DNA of 43,134 nt, taken from NCBI GenBank assembly GCA_947626135.1, contig CANQQZ010000018.1, positions 1 through 43,134 of the forward strand. The letters run 5' to 3'. Shown here piece after piece: positions 16,090 through 24,877 of the stretch. The notes under the pieces are model-generated. The model had not been told where the DNA came from, did not search any database, and saw only the letters and a list, made by a program, of their open reading frames with translations. Position numbers and translations under genes: made by a program. Position 1 is the first letter of the stretch. Each line of letters opens with the position of its first letter. This DNA is from an uncultured Clostridia bacterium. Its GTDB lineage: Bacteria > Bacillota > Clostridia > UBA1381.

Positions 16090-16947
16090 TTAATCGCGGT
16101 TTATATCCCTGTAAATCACATGCGCCAGATAGCCGGTCTGCTTTAAATGCTCCTCGAGCTTGTTCGTAAGCGTCACGCTCCTGTGCCTGCCGCCCGTGCA
16201 GCCTATCGCGATTGTGAGAGAAAGCTTTCCCTCCGCTATATAAAGCGGGATAAGGAAATCTATCATATCATTTATTTTATTCATAAATTCAACCGATGCG
16301 GCGCTGTTCATAACGTAATCCTGCACCGCCTTATCGTTTCCGGTTCTGTGCTTTAATTCGTCAATATAAAACGGATTCGGCAGGCACCGCACGTCGAATA
16401 CCAAATCCGCCTCCTTCGGCAGTCCGTACTTGAATCCGAAAGCCATGACCGTGATTCTCAGCTCGTTTATGCTGTGCTCGCTGCCGTAAAGCTGCTTTAT
16501 GGATTCCCTCAAATCATGAGCGCTAAGATTGGTGGTGTCGATTATCATATCCGCGAAGGTATACAGCTTTTTTAATACGTCGCGCTCCTTTTTTATCGAC
16601 GCCTCCAGGCCGTCGGGGCTGTTAAGGGGATGATTCCTTCGCGTTTCCTTGTATCTTTTCAGAATTGTTTCGTCCTCGCAGTCGAGAAAGAGCACCTTGC
16701 AGTCATAACCGTGCTCGCGAAGTATGTTTACCTGTTCTATCAGCTCGTTTATCATATCGCCCAGACGGCAGTCGATAATAAACGCCACATCGTTAAACGT
16801 ACCGTTTACCGACGACAGCATTTCCGCAAATTTCGGTATCAGCATTGGCGGCATATTGTCAATGCAAAAATAACCCATGTCCTCCAGATACCGCAAAACG
16901 CTTGTTTTCCCCGAACCGGACATGCCTGTAACAATAATATACTGCAT
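16090..16947 (-). CDS. rapZ: RNase adapter protein RapZ (YvcJ)
   Basis: Nucleotide-binding protein: in Escherichia coli it guides RNase E to the GlmZ small RNA, in Bacillus (YvcJ) it is linked to competence. 285 residues. Walker A is TGMSGSGKTS at the N-terminus. The C-terminal domain has the conserved blocks FGFKYGLPKEADLVFDVRCL and IAIGCTGGRHRSV. GGAGGGATTATTATG supports the start. First of the rapZ-yvcK-whiA triplet. Confidence 0.95.
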   Translation of the reverse strand: MQYIIVTGMSGSGKTSVLRYLEDMGYFCIDNMPPMLIPKFAEMLSSVNGTFNDVAFIIDCRLGDMINELIEQVNILREHGYDCKVLFLDCEDETILKRYKETRRNHPLNSPDGLEASIKKERDVLKKLYTFADMIIDTTNLSAHDLRESIKQLYGSEHSINELRITVMAFGFKYGLPKEADLVFDVRCLPNPFYIDELKHRTGNDKAVQDYVMNSAASVEFMNKINDMIDFLIPLYIAEGKLSLTIAIGCTGGRHRSVTLTNKLEEHLKQTGYLAHVIYRDINRD

Positions 16948-17014
16948 AATAATCCCTCCGTTTATAATTGCAAATCCGCATTTGAAAGGACCGTTTCCCC
17001 GCCGCGGAATACGG

Positions 17015-17692
17015 TTAAAATAACCGCGCCTCCGGCGTGATAAGCCTTCGGTCCGTTATGGACAGTGTAAGCGCTATGATTTTTCCGGCTCCGGCGCCTT
17101 TAAGCGTTTTGGCGCATTCCTCAACGGTAGAGCCGGTCGTGTAAATATCATCAAAAATAATGACAGATTTTCCTTTGACGTTATCCGGCGCGGAAAATGC
17201 GCCGAGCACATTGCTTTTCCTTTCATAGTTTTTCAGACCGGACTGACGGCGCGTATTTTTTACGCGTTTGAGCGCATCGGGGCTGTAATCCGCGCCGATG
17301 AACTCCGCGAGCGGCTCTGCTATAAGCGCGGACTGGTTGTAGCCGCGCTCGTTCATTCTGCGCTGTGACAGCGGCACCGGCACAAGCATATCAAATCCGC
17401 CGAGCATATATTTTATCGGTTCGAGCTCGTCTTTTAAAAGCTCCGCAAACACCTTCGCGTATGCTTTGGCACCGTTAAATTTATAAGCGAGTATAGCCGC
17501 GCGCAGATGCTTTGCATAATAAAACGGCGAAATGACATAATCAACGTATTTTTCGCCGCTGAAGCTCATGGTGGAGCTTGTTTTCGGCATCCGCGAAAAG
17601 CATCTGCCACAAATTCCGATCCCGCCGCGCCGATATTTTATATCGGCTGTCCGCATACGGCAGCAGATACACATAGCGTCATGAAACAGCAT
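17015..17692 (-). CDS. comF: ComF family phosphoribosyltransferase-like protein
   Basis: Similar to ComFC, which is needed for uptake of transforming DNA. The N-terminal part holds a Cys cluster (CICCRMR and CGRC, probably zinc-binding). The C-terminal PRT domain has the PRPP loop VIIFDDIYTTGSTVEEC, and the middle block NERGYNQSALIAEPLA is typical of ComF. The start at 17692 (MLFHDAMC) is favoured by GGAGGCAGGTGG upstream; a longer frame to 17803 overlaps the upstream gene and lacks family similarity. It overlaps the DUF6171-like gene by 14 bp. Confidence 0.88.
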   Translation of the reverse strand: MLFHDAMCICCRMRTADIKYRRGGIGICGRCFSRMPKTSSTMSFSGEKYVDYVISPFYYAKHLRAAILAYKFNGAKAYAKVFAELLKDELEPIKYMLGGFDMLVPVPLSQRRMNERGYNQSALIAEPLAEFIGADYSPDALKRVKNTRRQSGLKNYERKSNVLGAFSAPDNVKGKSVIIFDDIYTTGSTVEECAKTLKGAGAGKIIALTLSITDRRLITPEARLF

Positions 17693-17948
17693 TTTTCCAC
17701 CTGCCTCCGCCCGGATACGGGCATCTGCCGTCCGCCAGACGCGCTCTGACCTGCATAATACAGCCGCACAGCATACATGTGCTGCCGTCTTCGAGCTTTT
17801 CACAGCTCATGCAAATTCCGAACCGTCTCTCAAATTCCGGCTCCGGAACCAGCCTCACCCCGCGCATGGAGCGAACGTCTTCAACCATTTTTGCTATTTC
17901 CTCCTCGGAAACGGCGCTCCTTGACGGGCATTTTCTGCATTTTTTCAT
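17679..17948 (-). CDS. Small Cys-rich protein, DUF6171-like
   Basis: 89 residues starting [13 protein letters not shown]. It has two Cys groups, CRKC at the N-terminus and a second around [18 protein letters not shown], followed by [12 protein letters not shown]. This pairing is characteristic of the small DUF6171 family in Clostridia, probably a zinc-binding protein of unknown role. Its ATG overlaps the stop codon of the upstream arabinofuranosidase gene (ATGA) and its end overlaps comF, so three genes are translationally coupled. Confidence 0.7.
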   Translation of the reverse strand: MKKCRKCPSRSAVSEEEIAKMVEDVRSMRGVRLVPEPEFERRFGICMSCEKLEDGSTCMLCGCIMQVRARLADGRCPYPGGGRWKNAVS

Positions 17949-19414
17949 ATTTTGAAATTAATCGCGGCTGTCGAAAGGCGCGGCAATGTGAACGTTATCC
18001 TTCCGTTATCCGTTTTTATATCCAGCCTTGACGGAGCGACCCTTTCCGCGCTGTCAAAATCGTTGAAATCGTTTATATTTTCCGCGCTCATAACGGTTCC
18101 GGAGGCTTCGCCGAAGGCTCCGTCAATTATAAGCGTTATATCCTCGTTTTCGACGGCTGATGTGTTGCATATCGTGACAAGACACGCCCCGTTCTTAACA
18201 GATGCGTCCGCGCTTATTTTTTCCGCCGCGCGTCCGTTCCCGTCGCATTCCGCGGATTCGTATTCTACGCCTATGCGTTCCGAGTCCATACGCGCCTTCA
18301 TCATCTTAAACACGTAGTATGTCGGGGTCTTAACCATTTTTTCACCCTCGGTGAGGATCATCGCCTGCAAAACGTTTACCATCTGCGCAATGTTCGCCAT
18401 GAAAATGCGGTCGTTGTGCTTTTCAAAGATATGAAGTATCACCATCGCGCATATCGCGTCTCGTATCGTATTCTGCTGGAGCAGGAATCCGGGGTTTGTG
18501 CCGGGAAGCACGTCGTACCAGGTCCCCCATTCGTCGACTATAAGCCCCTTTTTCTTCTCGGGGTCGTATTTGTCCATAACAGCCTCGTGCATTCGTATCG
18601 TTTCTTCCATTGAAAACGCGTTTTTAAGCAGGGAATAATATTCGCTTAAATTATCGTCTGTGCTCACGCCCTTGTTCGCGTAATCGTGAGTGTACGTGTA
18701 ATTGTGCACCGATATACCCTGAGCCTGATGCGCGCATTTTTTCATCATGACCTTCATCCAGTGCGTATCGCGGCTGTCGGGACCTCCCGCGATTTTATAG
18801 AGCGGCTCGTCGCCGTAGTCGCGGATAAACGTAGCGTAGCGGCGGAACTCGTCGGCGTAATATTTCGCGCTCATTGAGCCTCCGCAGCCCCAGTTTTCGT
18901 TGCCGACGCCGAAAAATTTCAGCCTCCACGGCTCCTCGCGTCCGTTTCTGCGGCGTTCGTTCGCAAGAGGAGAATCGCCGCCAAACGTCATATATTCCAC
19001 CCAGTCGCGCATTTCCTTGACCGTGCCGGAGCCGACGTTGCCGCAGATATAAGCCTCCGTTCCCAGCTGCTCAACGAGCTCGAAAAATTCGTGTGTGCCG
19101 AAATGGTTGTTTTCCACGACCTTGCCCCAATTTGTATTGACCATATACGGTCTTTCCTCCTTCGGACCGATGCCGTCGCGCCAGTGATAGTCATCGGCGA
19201 AGCAGCCGCCCGGCCAGCGAAGCACCGGAATATCGAGCTCTCTTAAAGCGTTCACCACGTCGCAGCGCATGCCGTTTACATTTTCTATGCCGCTGTCCTC
19301 TCCGACGTAAAGACCCTCGTAAATGCATCTTCCCAGATGCTCCGCAAACTGTCCGTATATATATTTGCTTATTTTTCCCTTTTTATCGCGTGTTTTCACC
19401 TTGATTTCAGCCAT
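17945..19414 (-). CDS. abfA: Alpha-L-arabinofuranosidase, GH51
   Basis: Removes terminal alpha-L-arabinofuranose from arabinan, arabinoxylan or arabinogalactan oligosaccharides. 489 residues with no signal peptide, so it acts in the cytoplasm on imported oligosaccharides. It starts [20 protein letters not shown]. The acid/base Glu lies in [13 protein letters not shown] (about residue 173) and the nucleophile Glu in [11 protein letters not shown] (about 290). [20 protein letters not shown] is the GH51 substrate-pocket motif. GGAGGGG precedes the ATG. It has its own promoter with an overlapping dyad, so it is probably induced by a sugar-responsive regulator not in the window. Confidence 0.95.
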   Translation of the reverse strand: MAEIKVKTRDKKGKISKYIYGQFAEHLGRCIYEGLYVGEDSGIENVNGMRCDVVNALRELDIPVLRWPGGCFADDYHWRDGIGPKEERPYMVNTNWGKVVENNHFGTHEFFELVEQLGTEAYICGNVGSGTVKEMRDWVEYMTFGGDSPLANERRRNGREEPWRLKFFGVGNENWGCGGSMSAKYYADEFRRYATFIRDYGDEPLYKIAGGPDSRDTHWMKVMMKKCAHQAQGISVHNYTYTHDYANKGVSTDDNLSEYYSLLKNAFSMEETIRMHEAVMDKYDPEKKKGLIVDEWGTWYDVLPGTNPGFLLQQNTIRDAICAMVILHIFEKHNDRIFMANIAQMVNVLQAMILTEGEKMVKTPTYYVFKMMKARMDSERIGVEYESAECDGNGRAAEKISADASVKNGACLVTICNTSAVENEDITLIIDGAFGEASGTVMSAENINDFNDFDSAERVAPSRLDIKTDNGRITFTLPRLSTAAINFKI

Positions 19415-19443
19415 TTGAAACCCCTCCGATACGTATAAATTGC

Positions 19444-19477
19444 GATATGATTATACTATAAAAAACATAATCATATC
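19444..19477. promoter_or_regulatory. Candidate operator of abfA (10-bp inverted repeat)
   Basis: GATATGATTA (19444-19453) and its exact reverse complement TAATCATATC (19468-19477), 14 nt apart. The arms cover the -10 and -35 boxes of the abfA promoter. Which regulator binds is unknown; LacI, AraC or GntR types would all fit a carbohydrate gene. Confidence 0.6.
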
Positions 19478-19479
19478 AA
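19450..19479 (-). promoter_or_regulatory. abfA promoter
   Basis: On the minus strand, -35 TTGATA (19474-19479), an 18-nt spacer and -10 TATAAT (19450-19455), about 35 nt before the start codon. Confidence 0.65.
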
Positions 19480-19510
19480 CGACAAAATATGTTTTATTCG
19501 GGACAAAAAT

Positions 19511-19990
19511 CTACTTGTGATAGCTCTCATTATTGTTGATTTTAAATGCCCTGTAAATTTGCTCAGCCATCACCACTCTCATAAGCTGATGGGGAAGGGT
19601 GATCGCTCCGAAGCTCAGACGCGCGTCCGCGCGTTTCTTAACCGCATCGGACAGACCGAGAGAGCCGCCGATAATAAACGCTATCCTGCCGTGAGTCATG
19701 GCTGCTTTTGAAATTATTTCCGCAAGCTTCTCCGATGACACCGGACTCCCCTCGATGCACATCGCCGCGGTATATGCGCCGTCGGGGATTTTCGGCAGAA
19801 TCATAGAGCCCTCCTTTTCAATCACCGCGGCGAGCTCCTTTTCCGACGCGTTATCGGGAATTTTCATATCGGGGATTTCCGTTATCTCGACCTTCGCAAA
19901 TCTGGAAAGCCGCTTTATATATTCGTTCACGGCGTCGGAAAAGTATTTTTCCCTAACCCTCCCGACCGCGATTATTGTGATTCCAATCAT
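19511..19990 (-). CDS. rlmH: 23S rRNA pseudouridine1915 N3-methyltransferase
   Basis: SPOUT-class enzyme that methylates pseudouridine 1915 in helix 69 of 23S rRNA using S-adenosylmethionine. 159 residues, the normal length. The trefoil-knot SAM site is visible as IAFIIGGSLGLSDAV, followed by the family's C-terminal block LPHQLMRVVMAEQIYRAFKI. It starts MIGITIIAVGRVREKYF. Its start overlaps the end of the metallo-beta-lactamase-fold gene by 4 bp, so the two are co-transcribed. Confidence 0.95.
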   Translation of the reverse strand: MIGITIIAVGRVREKYFSDAVNEYIKRLSRFAKVEITEIPDMKIPDNASEKELAAVIEKEGSMILPKIPDGAYTAAMCIEGSPVSSEKLAEIISKAAMTHGRIAFIIGGSLGLSDAVKKRADARLSFGAITLPHQLMRVVMAEQIYRAFKINNNESYHK

Positions 19991-20763
19991 ATCCGCGTCG
20001 CCTCAAATCGTTTCGCGACGGCGAGCCTCATATCCGTGCCGACGTTTATTCCCGCGTCCGTAAGAGCTGTGTGCGTCTCGAGCAGCGCGAGCTCGGGAGT
20101 ATTGTTTTCCCGGCTCAAATGCCCGAGCGTTATACGCTCCGTGCCGCTTTTTACAAGCTCCAAAGCGCATTTTGCAGCGTATTCGTTTGACAGGTGTCCG
20201 GTATCGCTCAGAATTCTGCGTTTGAGGTGATACGGGTATGAGCCCGCCTCGAGCATTCCAACGTTATGGTTGGATTCGAGAAGAACAGCGCGGCTGCTTC
20301 GGATATGCGACAGCAGATAATCATTTATATGCCCTATATCGGTAGCGAGAGAATACTTTTCTCCTTCGGCGAAATAATTATATCCCACCGGGTCCGCCGC
20401 GTCGTGAGGTATGGAAAACGGCAGCACGCCGACGGTCCCTATCTCAAAATCACGGTCAGGCTTAATAACGCGTATAAGCGCGTCGTCGATCCGCCCGCAG
20501 TTTAAAGCGGAAAACGTTTTCTCGGTAGCGTATACGGGCAGACTGTAACGCCGGGCTATAACGCCCGCGCCGCGGACATGGTCTATATGCTCATGAGTAA
20601 TCAGCAGCGCCGACAGCGCCTCCGGCGCAATGCCTATTTTTTTAAGCGCATCCTTCAGGCGCGCGCCCGACATTCCGCAGTCGGTCAGTATATGTGTGCG
20701 TCCGTCGGAGATAACGGACGCGTTCCCCGACGAGCCGCTTATGAGCGAAATAAAATTTACCAT
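19987..20763 (-). CDS. yycJ: Metallo-beta-lactamase-fold hydrolase (YycJ/WalJ family)
   Basis: 258 residues from the chosen start (MVNFISLISGSSGNASVI), which has GAGGT 6 nt upstream; a longer frame to 20826 overlaps murA and lacks a binding site. The metal site motif HEHIDH (TxHxHxDH class) is present, with further His at FSIPHDAADP, an Asp at LATDIGH and His at LGHLSREN. YycJ/WalJ proteins are dsDNA-dependent 5'-3' exonucleases associated with mismatch repair or the WalRK locus. No walRK genes are nearby. Confidence 0.88.
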   Translation of the reverse strand: MVNFISLISGSSGNASVISDGRTHILTDCGMSGARLKDALKKIGIAPEALSALLITHEHIDHVRGAGVIARRYSLPVYATEKTFSALNCGRIDDALIRVIKPDRDFEIGTVGVLPFSIPHDAADPVGYNYFAEGEKYSLATDIGHINDYLLSHIRSSRAVLLESNHNVGMLEAGSYPYHLKRRILSDTGHLSNEYAAKCALELVKSGTERITLGHLSRENNTPELALLETHTALTDAGINVGTDMRLAVAKRFEATRI

Positions 20764-20822
20764 CGTATACCTCGTTTTATGTATTTTAAGCATAAAAGGG
20801 ACTGTTTTCAGCCCCTTCGCAA

Positions 20823-22106
20823 TCAAATAATATCATCGTCCTCCACAACCTGGACGCGTTCTATTTTGCCGCCGAGCGTAACGAACTTTTTCTCAAAATT
20901 CTCATAGCCGCGGTCGATGTGATATATATTCGTTATATGAGTTGTGCCGGAGCACATCAGACCGGCGATGATCATTGCCGCGCCGGCGCGCAGGTCGGTA
21001 GCCTTGACATGCGCCGAATACAGCTCCTTCACTCCTTCTATTATAGCGAGCTGCCCCTCTACATGTATATTCGCGCCCATGCGCTTTAATTCGTTCACAT
21101 AGCGGAAACGGTTGTCCCATACCGTTTCGCGAGCCGTGCTTGTCCCCGGAACAGACGCCAGGAATGTAACCAGCTGCGGCTGCATATCCGTCGGGAATCC
21201 GGGATACGGCAGCGCCGAAAAGCTTATCGGTCGGAATGCTGTACCCTCCGGCACCCAGACGTGCGCCGTGTCAGACCCGTATTCAACTCTTGCGCCGGCT
21301 TGCTGAAGCTTTGACCCGATTATCTCGAGATGTCTCGGGATTACGTTTAAAAGCGTCACATCGCCGCGCGTGGCGGCAGCGGCGACCATAAACGTTCCCG
21401 CCTCGATCTGATCCGGAATTATGGCATATGAGCCACCGTGAAGCCCCTTTTGACCCTTTACGCGTATAGTATCCGTGCCCGCGCCGCGTATATTTGCGCC
21501 CATAGCGTTAAGGAAATTCGCCAGATCCACTATATGCGGTTCTCTTGCCGCGTTCTCTATGACGGTCGTTCCCTCAACCGTGACGGACGCCAGAATAGCG
21601 TTAATCGTCGCGCCGACGGTTACCCCGTCAAAGTAAATGCTTCCGCTGTGGAGCTCCTCCGCTTCGCCGACAATCATGCCGCGCTCGGTCCTTACCGAAG
21701 CTCCCAGAGCCTCGAAGCTCATTATATGCTTATCAATCGGGCGGGTGCCGAAGTCGCAGCCGCCGGGCGGATCCACCATAAACCGTGAGAATCTGCCCAA
21801 AAGAGCGCCCATAAGATAGCTCGAGCCCCTCATTCTGCGCGTCAAATCGCCCTGTGGCTCGTAAGAATCTATATCCGTACAATCTATTTCAACCGTATTA
21901 TTATCAATATATTCTATTTTTGCTCCGAGATTTTGTAAAATTCTCAGATACAGTTTAACATCTTTTATATCAGGAAGATTTTCCAGCGTGCATTTGTCTT
22001 TTATCAGTATACACGCAGGTATAATAGCAACCGCCGCGTTCTTGGCGCCGCTTATCGTAACGTTTCCCTGCAAAGGAGAGCCGCCCGTGACCAAAAGCTT
22101 TTCCAA
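20823..22106 (-). CDS. murA: UDP-N-acetylglucosamine 1-carboxyvinyltransferase
   Basis: First committed step of peptidoglycan synthesis, adding enolpyruvyl from PEP to UDP-GlcNAc. From the TTG at 22106 it reads MEKLLVTGGSPLQGNVTISGAKNAAV, the usual N-terminus, with AAAGGGGTG 8 nt upstream. An 18-residue longer version from an ATG at 22160 has no ribosome binding site. The fosfomycin-reactive Cys is present (DPPGGCDFGTRPID), so the enzyme should be fosfomycin-sensitive in the classic way. Two-domain inside-out barrel of about 427 residues, normal for the family. Downstream are yycJ and rlmH on the same strand. Confidence 0.96.
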   Translation of the reverse strand: MEKLLVTGGSPLQGNVTISGAKNAAVAIIPACILIKDKCTLENLPDIKDVKLYLRILQNLGAKIEYIDNNTVEIDCTDIDSYEPQGDLTRRMRGSSYLMGALLGRFSRFMVDPPGGCDFGTRPIDKHIMSFEALGASVRTERGMIVGEAEELHSGSIYFDGVTVGATINAILASVTVEGTTVIENAAREPHIVDLANFLNAMGANIRGAGTDTIRVKGQKGLHGGSYAIIPDQIEAGTFMVAAAATRGDVTLLNVIPRHLEIIGSKLQQAGARVEYGSDTAHVWVPEGTAFRPISFSALPYPGFPTDMQPQLVTFLASVPGTSTARETVWDNRFRYVNELKRMGANIHVEGQLAIIEGVKELYSAHVKATDLRAGAAMIIAGLMCSGTTHITNIYHIDRGYENFEKKFVTLGGKIERVQVVEDDDII

Positions 22107-22167
22107 AACACACACCCCTTTTGTATTTTCTTTTCGGTCATTTGTTTTCATATCGTCCAATGTTACG

Positions 22168-22203
22168 AAAAAACAGCCGACGAATCAGAGTACCGCCGGC
22201 TGT
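22168..22203 (-). terminator. rpmB terminator
   Basis: On the minus strand, ACAGCCG ... CGGCTGT forms a GC-rich stem followed by six T. It lies just after the rpmB stop codon. Confidence 0.85.
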
Positions 22204-22218
22204 CATCACCAATCCAAA

Positions 22219-22407
22219 TTAAACGGCGCGCTGAACCTTTCCCGAACGAAGGCAGCGGGTACATACGTTAACCGATTTTACCGAACCGTTCACCATAGCC
22301 TTTACCTTTCTTACGTTCGGCTTCCACGCTCTGTTCGCCCGTCTGTGCGAATGGCTGACCTTGATACCAAAGGTTACGCCCTTGCCGCATACGTCGCACT
22401 TTGCCAT
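22219..22407 (-). CDS. rpmB: 50S ribosomal protein L28
   Basis: 62-residue large-subunit protein, starting MAKCDVCGKGVTFGIKVSHS. It has two CxxC pairs (CDVC and CTRC), the zinc-binding form of L28. The family block SHRRANRAWKPNVRKVKA is intact. AGGAGGTGTGGATAAATG gives a strong ribosome binding site. Monocistronic, with its own promoter and terminator; it reads away from hprK. Confidence 0.97.
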   Translation of the reverse strand: MAKCDVCGKGVTFGIKVSHSHRRANRAWKPNVRKVKAMVNGSVKSVNVCTRCLRSGKVQRAV

Positions 22408-22453
22408 TTATCCACACCTCCTACTTATCTCTCTTATTTAAACATCAATCGCT

Positions 22454-22482
22454 ATTTTACCATACCTGATTTGAATTTGCAA
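22454..22482 (-). promoter_or_regulatory. rpmB promoter
   Basis: On the minus strand, TTGCAA (22477-22482), a 17-nt spacer and TAAAAT (22454-22459). Confidence 0.7.
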
Positions 22483-22584
22483 GTGTTTTATCGATATTTT
22501 TTATTTTTTTGTACTATTTTTGAAAAAACGAGTGTTAAAAATAATATTATTAATGAATAATGCCATAAAGTTTTCATATTTTTA

Positions 22585-22613
22585 TTGAAAATCGTTCCGG
22601 TTTCATATATAAT
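22585..22613 (+). promoter_or_regulatory. hprK-murB promoter
   Basis: TTGAAA (22585-22590), a 17-nt spacer and TATAAT (22608-22613). It would give hprK a leader of nearly 200 nt, part of which may encode a short peptide. Confidence 0.7.
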
Positions 22614-22669
22614 ATAATATATATCGCTTCGCCGGATGGTTTTTGCGCTGTCCCGGCAGGGGCGCCGCC

Positions 22670-22762
22670 GTGATAAGGCGTCGTCCGATGCTTACGGAGG
22701 AGGCGCGCAAAGCCCTGAAACGGCTCGGGGAAGCGATAACGGTAATATCGGAGGTATCATAA
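22670..22762 (+). CDS. Possible short leader peptide ahead of hprK
   Basis: A frame from a GTG at 22670 (or ATG at 22688) to TAA at 22760-22762 encodes 30 (or 24) residues ending in a helix-like MLTEEARKALKRLGEAITVI. Codon composition looks like coding sequence, but no convincing ribosome binding site precedes either start. It could be a real small protein, a remnant of a larger gene, or chance. An overlapping 60-residue frame from 22636 is less plausible. Confidence 0.25.
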   Translation: MIRRRPMLTEEARKALKRLGEAITVISEVS

Positions 22763-22810
22763 TCGGATTTACCGAAACGCATATTAGTGAAAGGAGCAGC
22801 ATTTGTCACA

Positions 22811-23755
22811 ATGGCTGAAAAGGAATTTACCATACCTATTAAAAAGGTTATTGAGGAATTTGACCTTGAGGTTATATACGAGCCGGAGGATATAGACTCC
22901 ATAAAGGTAGCTAAAGCCGATATCAATCGTCCGGGGCTTCAGCTGGCGGGTTTTTTCGACCTGTTTGATTCGGGAAGGCTTCAAATGATGGGAAAGGCGG
23001 AATTTTCGTATCTCGAGCAATATTCCGCGGAGGAAAGAGAGCAGAGGCTTGAAAACTATTTCTCAAAAAAATTCCCCGCGCTTATTATTGCACGCGGAAT
23101 ACAGGTCACGACCGAGATGACGGAGCTCGCGGAAAGATACGGAGTCCCGATTTTGAGAACCGAGGAGGGGACCTCCTCCTTTATAAGCGCGCTTATACGA
23201 TATCTGAATGTTCAGATTGCTCCGAGGCGCACACGCCACGGCGTTCTGGTCGAGGTTTTCGGCGAGGGAATATTGATCATGGGCGAGAGCGGCGTTGGAA
23301 AGAGCGAATGCGCGATTGAGCTCGTAAAACGCGGGCACAGGCTGGTTGCGGACGACGCTGTTGAAATAAAACGCGTTTCCGACAAAACGCTTGTCGGTTC
23401 ATCACCCGAAATCATCCGTCATTTTGTCGAGGTACGCGGCATAGGAATAATTGACGTCAAGGAGATATTCGGCATGGGCGCCGTCAAGGATTCCCAGAGT
23501 GTGGATATGATAATACATCTTGAAACGTGGGAGCAGGGCAAGCAGTATGACCGTCTCGGCATGGTGGACGAGTATACCAATATAATGGGTATAAATGTGC
23601 CGTCGCTTACCATTCCCGTAAAGCTCGGCAGAAATATCGCGGTTATCGTGGAGGTAGCGGCAATGAACAACCGCCAGAAAAAAATGGGATATAACGCTGC
23701 GGTGGAGCTCAATAACAGGCTCATGGCTCAGATGGAGGGGAGCTTCGACTTATAA
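22811..23755 (+). CDS. hprK: HPr kinase/phosphorylase
   Basis: Phosphorylates and dephosphorylates Ser46 of HPr in response to glycolytic intermediates, the sensor step of carbon catabolite repression in Firmicutes. 314 residues from MAEKEFTIPIKKVIEEF. Walker A is GESGVGKSE and the HPrK signature is VEVRGIGIIDVKEIFG. AAAGGAG lies 14 nt before the ATG, a little far; an in-frame GTG at 22787 overlaps that site and is unlikely. murB follows 46 nt later. HPr itself is not in the window. Its presence suggests that the GH51 and GH30/43 genes may be under CcpA control, although no clear cre site was identified. Confidence 0.95.
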   Translation: MAEKEFTIPIKKVIEEFDLEVIYEPEDIDSIKVAKADINRPGLQLAGFFDLFDSGRLQMMGKAEFSYLEQYSAEEREQRLENYFSKKFPALIIARGIQVTTEMTELAERYGVPILRTEEGTSSFISALIRYLNVQIAPRRTRHGVLVEVFGEGILIMGESGVGKSECAIELVKRGHRLVADDAVEIKRVSDKTLVGSSPEIIRHFVEVRGIGIIDVKEIFGMGAVKDSQSVDMIIHLETWEQGKQYDRLGMVDEYTNIMGINVPSLTIPVKLGRNIAVIVEVAAMNNRQKKMGYNAAVELNNRLMAQMEGSFDL

Positions 23756-23801
23756 TACATAGACGAGAAAAATATTTAAAGCGGAAATAGGAGATTGATA
23801 C

Positions 23802-24698
23802 GTGGATATAAAACGCTTCTGGGAAATATCCGAAAATATAATTTACAACGAACCGATGAGCGCTCACACGACCTTCCATATAGGCGGCAGCGCCGATGTT
23901 TTCGCGGAGGTTGCGTCAGCGGACGAAATAAAGGCTCTTATCGGGCTGTGCCGTGAAAATAATTATCCGTATATGGTAGTCGGAAACGGTTCGAATCTGC
24001 TCGTGTCCGATAAGGGCATACGCGGTCTTGTTATCCATATAGGGAAAAACATGTCGCAGATACGGGCGGAGGGCGAACGAATCTGCGCCAGTGCCGGCGC
24101 GCTCATGTCCGCGGCGGCGGCGGCGTGTCTTGAAAACGCCCTGACGGGGTTTGAGCCGATGTCCGGCATACCGGGTACCATCGGCGGAGGCATTTTTATG
24201 AACGCCGGCGCTTACGGAGGAGAGCTGTCGCAGATAATTGAGACGGTAACGTATCTCGATAAAAACGGAGAGATCGTGACGGAGGAATGTGAAAAGCTCG
24301 GCTTCGGCTATCGCCGCAGCAAATTTCAAGGCGGAGATCAGGTGATTTTATCGTGCGTTCTGAAGCTTAAAAGGGGAGACGGGGATGCAATAAAAGCGGC
24401 TATGGCGGACTATCGCTCGCGCCGCAACGCGAAGCAGCCCGTTACCATGCCGTCCGCGGGCAGCGCGTTTAAGCGTCCGGAGGAGTATTTCGCCGGAAAG
24501 CTTATTCAGGACGCGGGGCTGCGCGGCTGCAAAATAGGCGGCGCGCAGATATCAGAGCTGCACGCCGGATTTATCGTAAACGCCGGCGGCGCGACCGCCG
24601 AAGACGTGCGAAATCTGATAAGTCATGTGCAGAAAACGGTTTATGACAAATTTAAGGTTTATCTGGAGCCGGAAATAAGGCTTGTCGGTGAATGGTAA
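23802..24698 (+). CDS. murB: UDP-N-acetylenolpyruvoylglucosamine reductase
   Basis: FAD enzyme for the second committed step of peptidoglycan synthesis, reducing the MurA product to UDP-MurNAc with NADPH. 298 residues from a GTG with AGGAG about 8 nt upstream. FAD-binding motifs are GNGSNLLVSDKGIRG and SGIPGTIGGGIFMNAGAYG. The catalytic Ser is in PSAGSAFKRP and the Glu in YLEPEIRL. Second gene of the hprK-murB operon, with a terminator 50 nt downstream. Confidence 0.96.
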   Translation: MDIKRFWEISENIIYNEPMSAHTTFHIGGSADVFAEVASADEIKALIGLCRENNYPYMVVGNGSNLLVSDKGIRGLVIHIGKNMSQIRAEGERICASAGALMSAAAAACLENALTGFEPMSGIPGTIGGGIFMNAGAYGGELSQIIETVTYLDKNGEIVTEECEKLGFGYRRSKFQGGDQVILSCVLKLKRGDGDAIKAAMADYRSRRNAKQPVTMPSAGSAFKRPEEYFAGKLIQDAGLRGCKIGGAQISELHAGFIVNAGGATAEDVRNLISHVQKTVYDKFKVYLEPEIRLVGEW

Positions 24699-24743
24699 GC
24701 GAGGCTGGCACCGTGACGTGCTGTATGGAAAAATTTTTACGAA

Positions 24744-24767
24744 AGCGGCGCTGCTGCCGCTTTTTTT
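24744..24767 (+). terminator. Terminator of hprK-murB
   Basis: AGCGGC (24744-24749), loop GCTGCT, GCCGCT (24756-24761), then seven T. Confidence 0.85.
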
Positions 24768-24808
24768 CGCGTTTATTTAGTAAACTGCGGCAAAATCGGC
24801 AATTTCTA

Positions 24809-24837
24809 TTGAAATATTGGCAATTATGTGATATAAT
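24809..24837 (+). promoter_or_regulatory. ilvA operon promoter
   Basis: TTGAAA (24809-24814), a 17-nt spacer and TATAAT (24832-24837), 40 nt before the ilvA start. The leader is too short for a T-box. Confidence 0.75.
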
Positions 24838-24877
24838 ATATAGAATTAAGGACTAAATATTGAGAGGGAGTAATCAT

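Noticed and set aside
20763-20826. N-terminal extension of the YycJ-family protein
   Set aside because: The extra 21 residues overlap the murA end, have no ribosome binding site and are not family-like; the ATG at 20763 has GAGGT at proper spacing.
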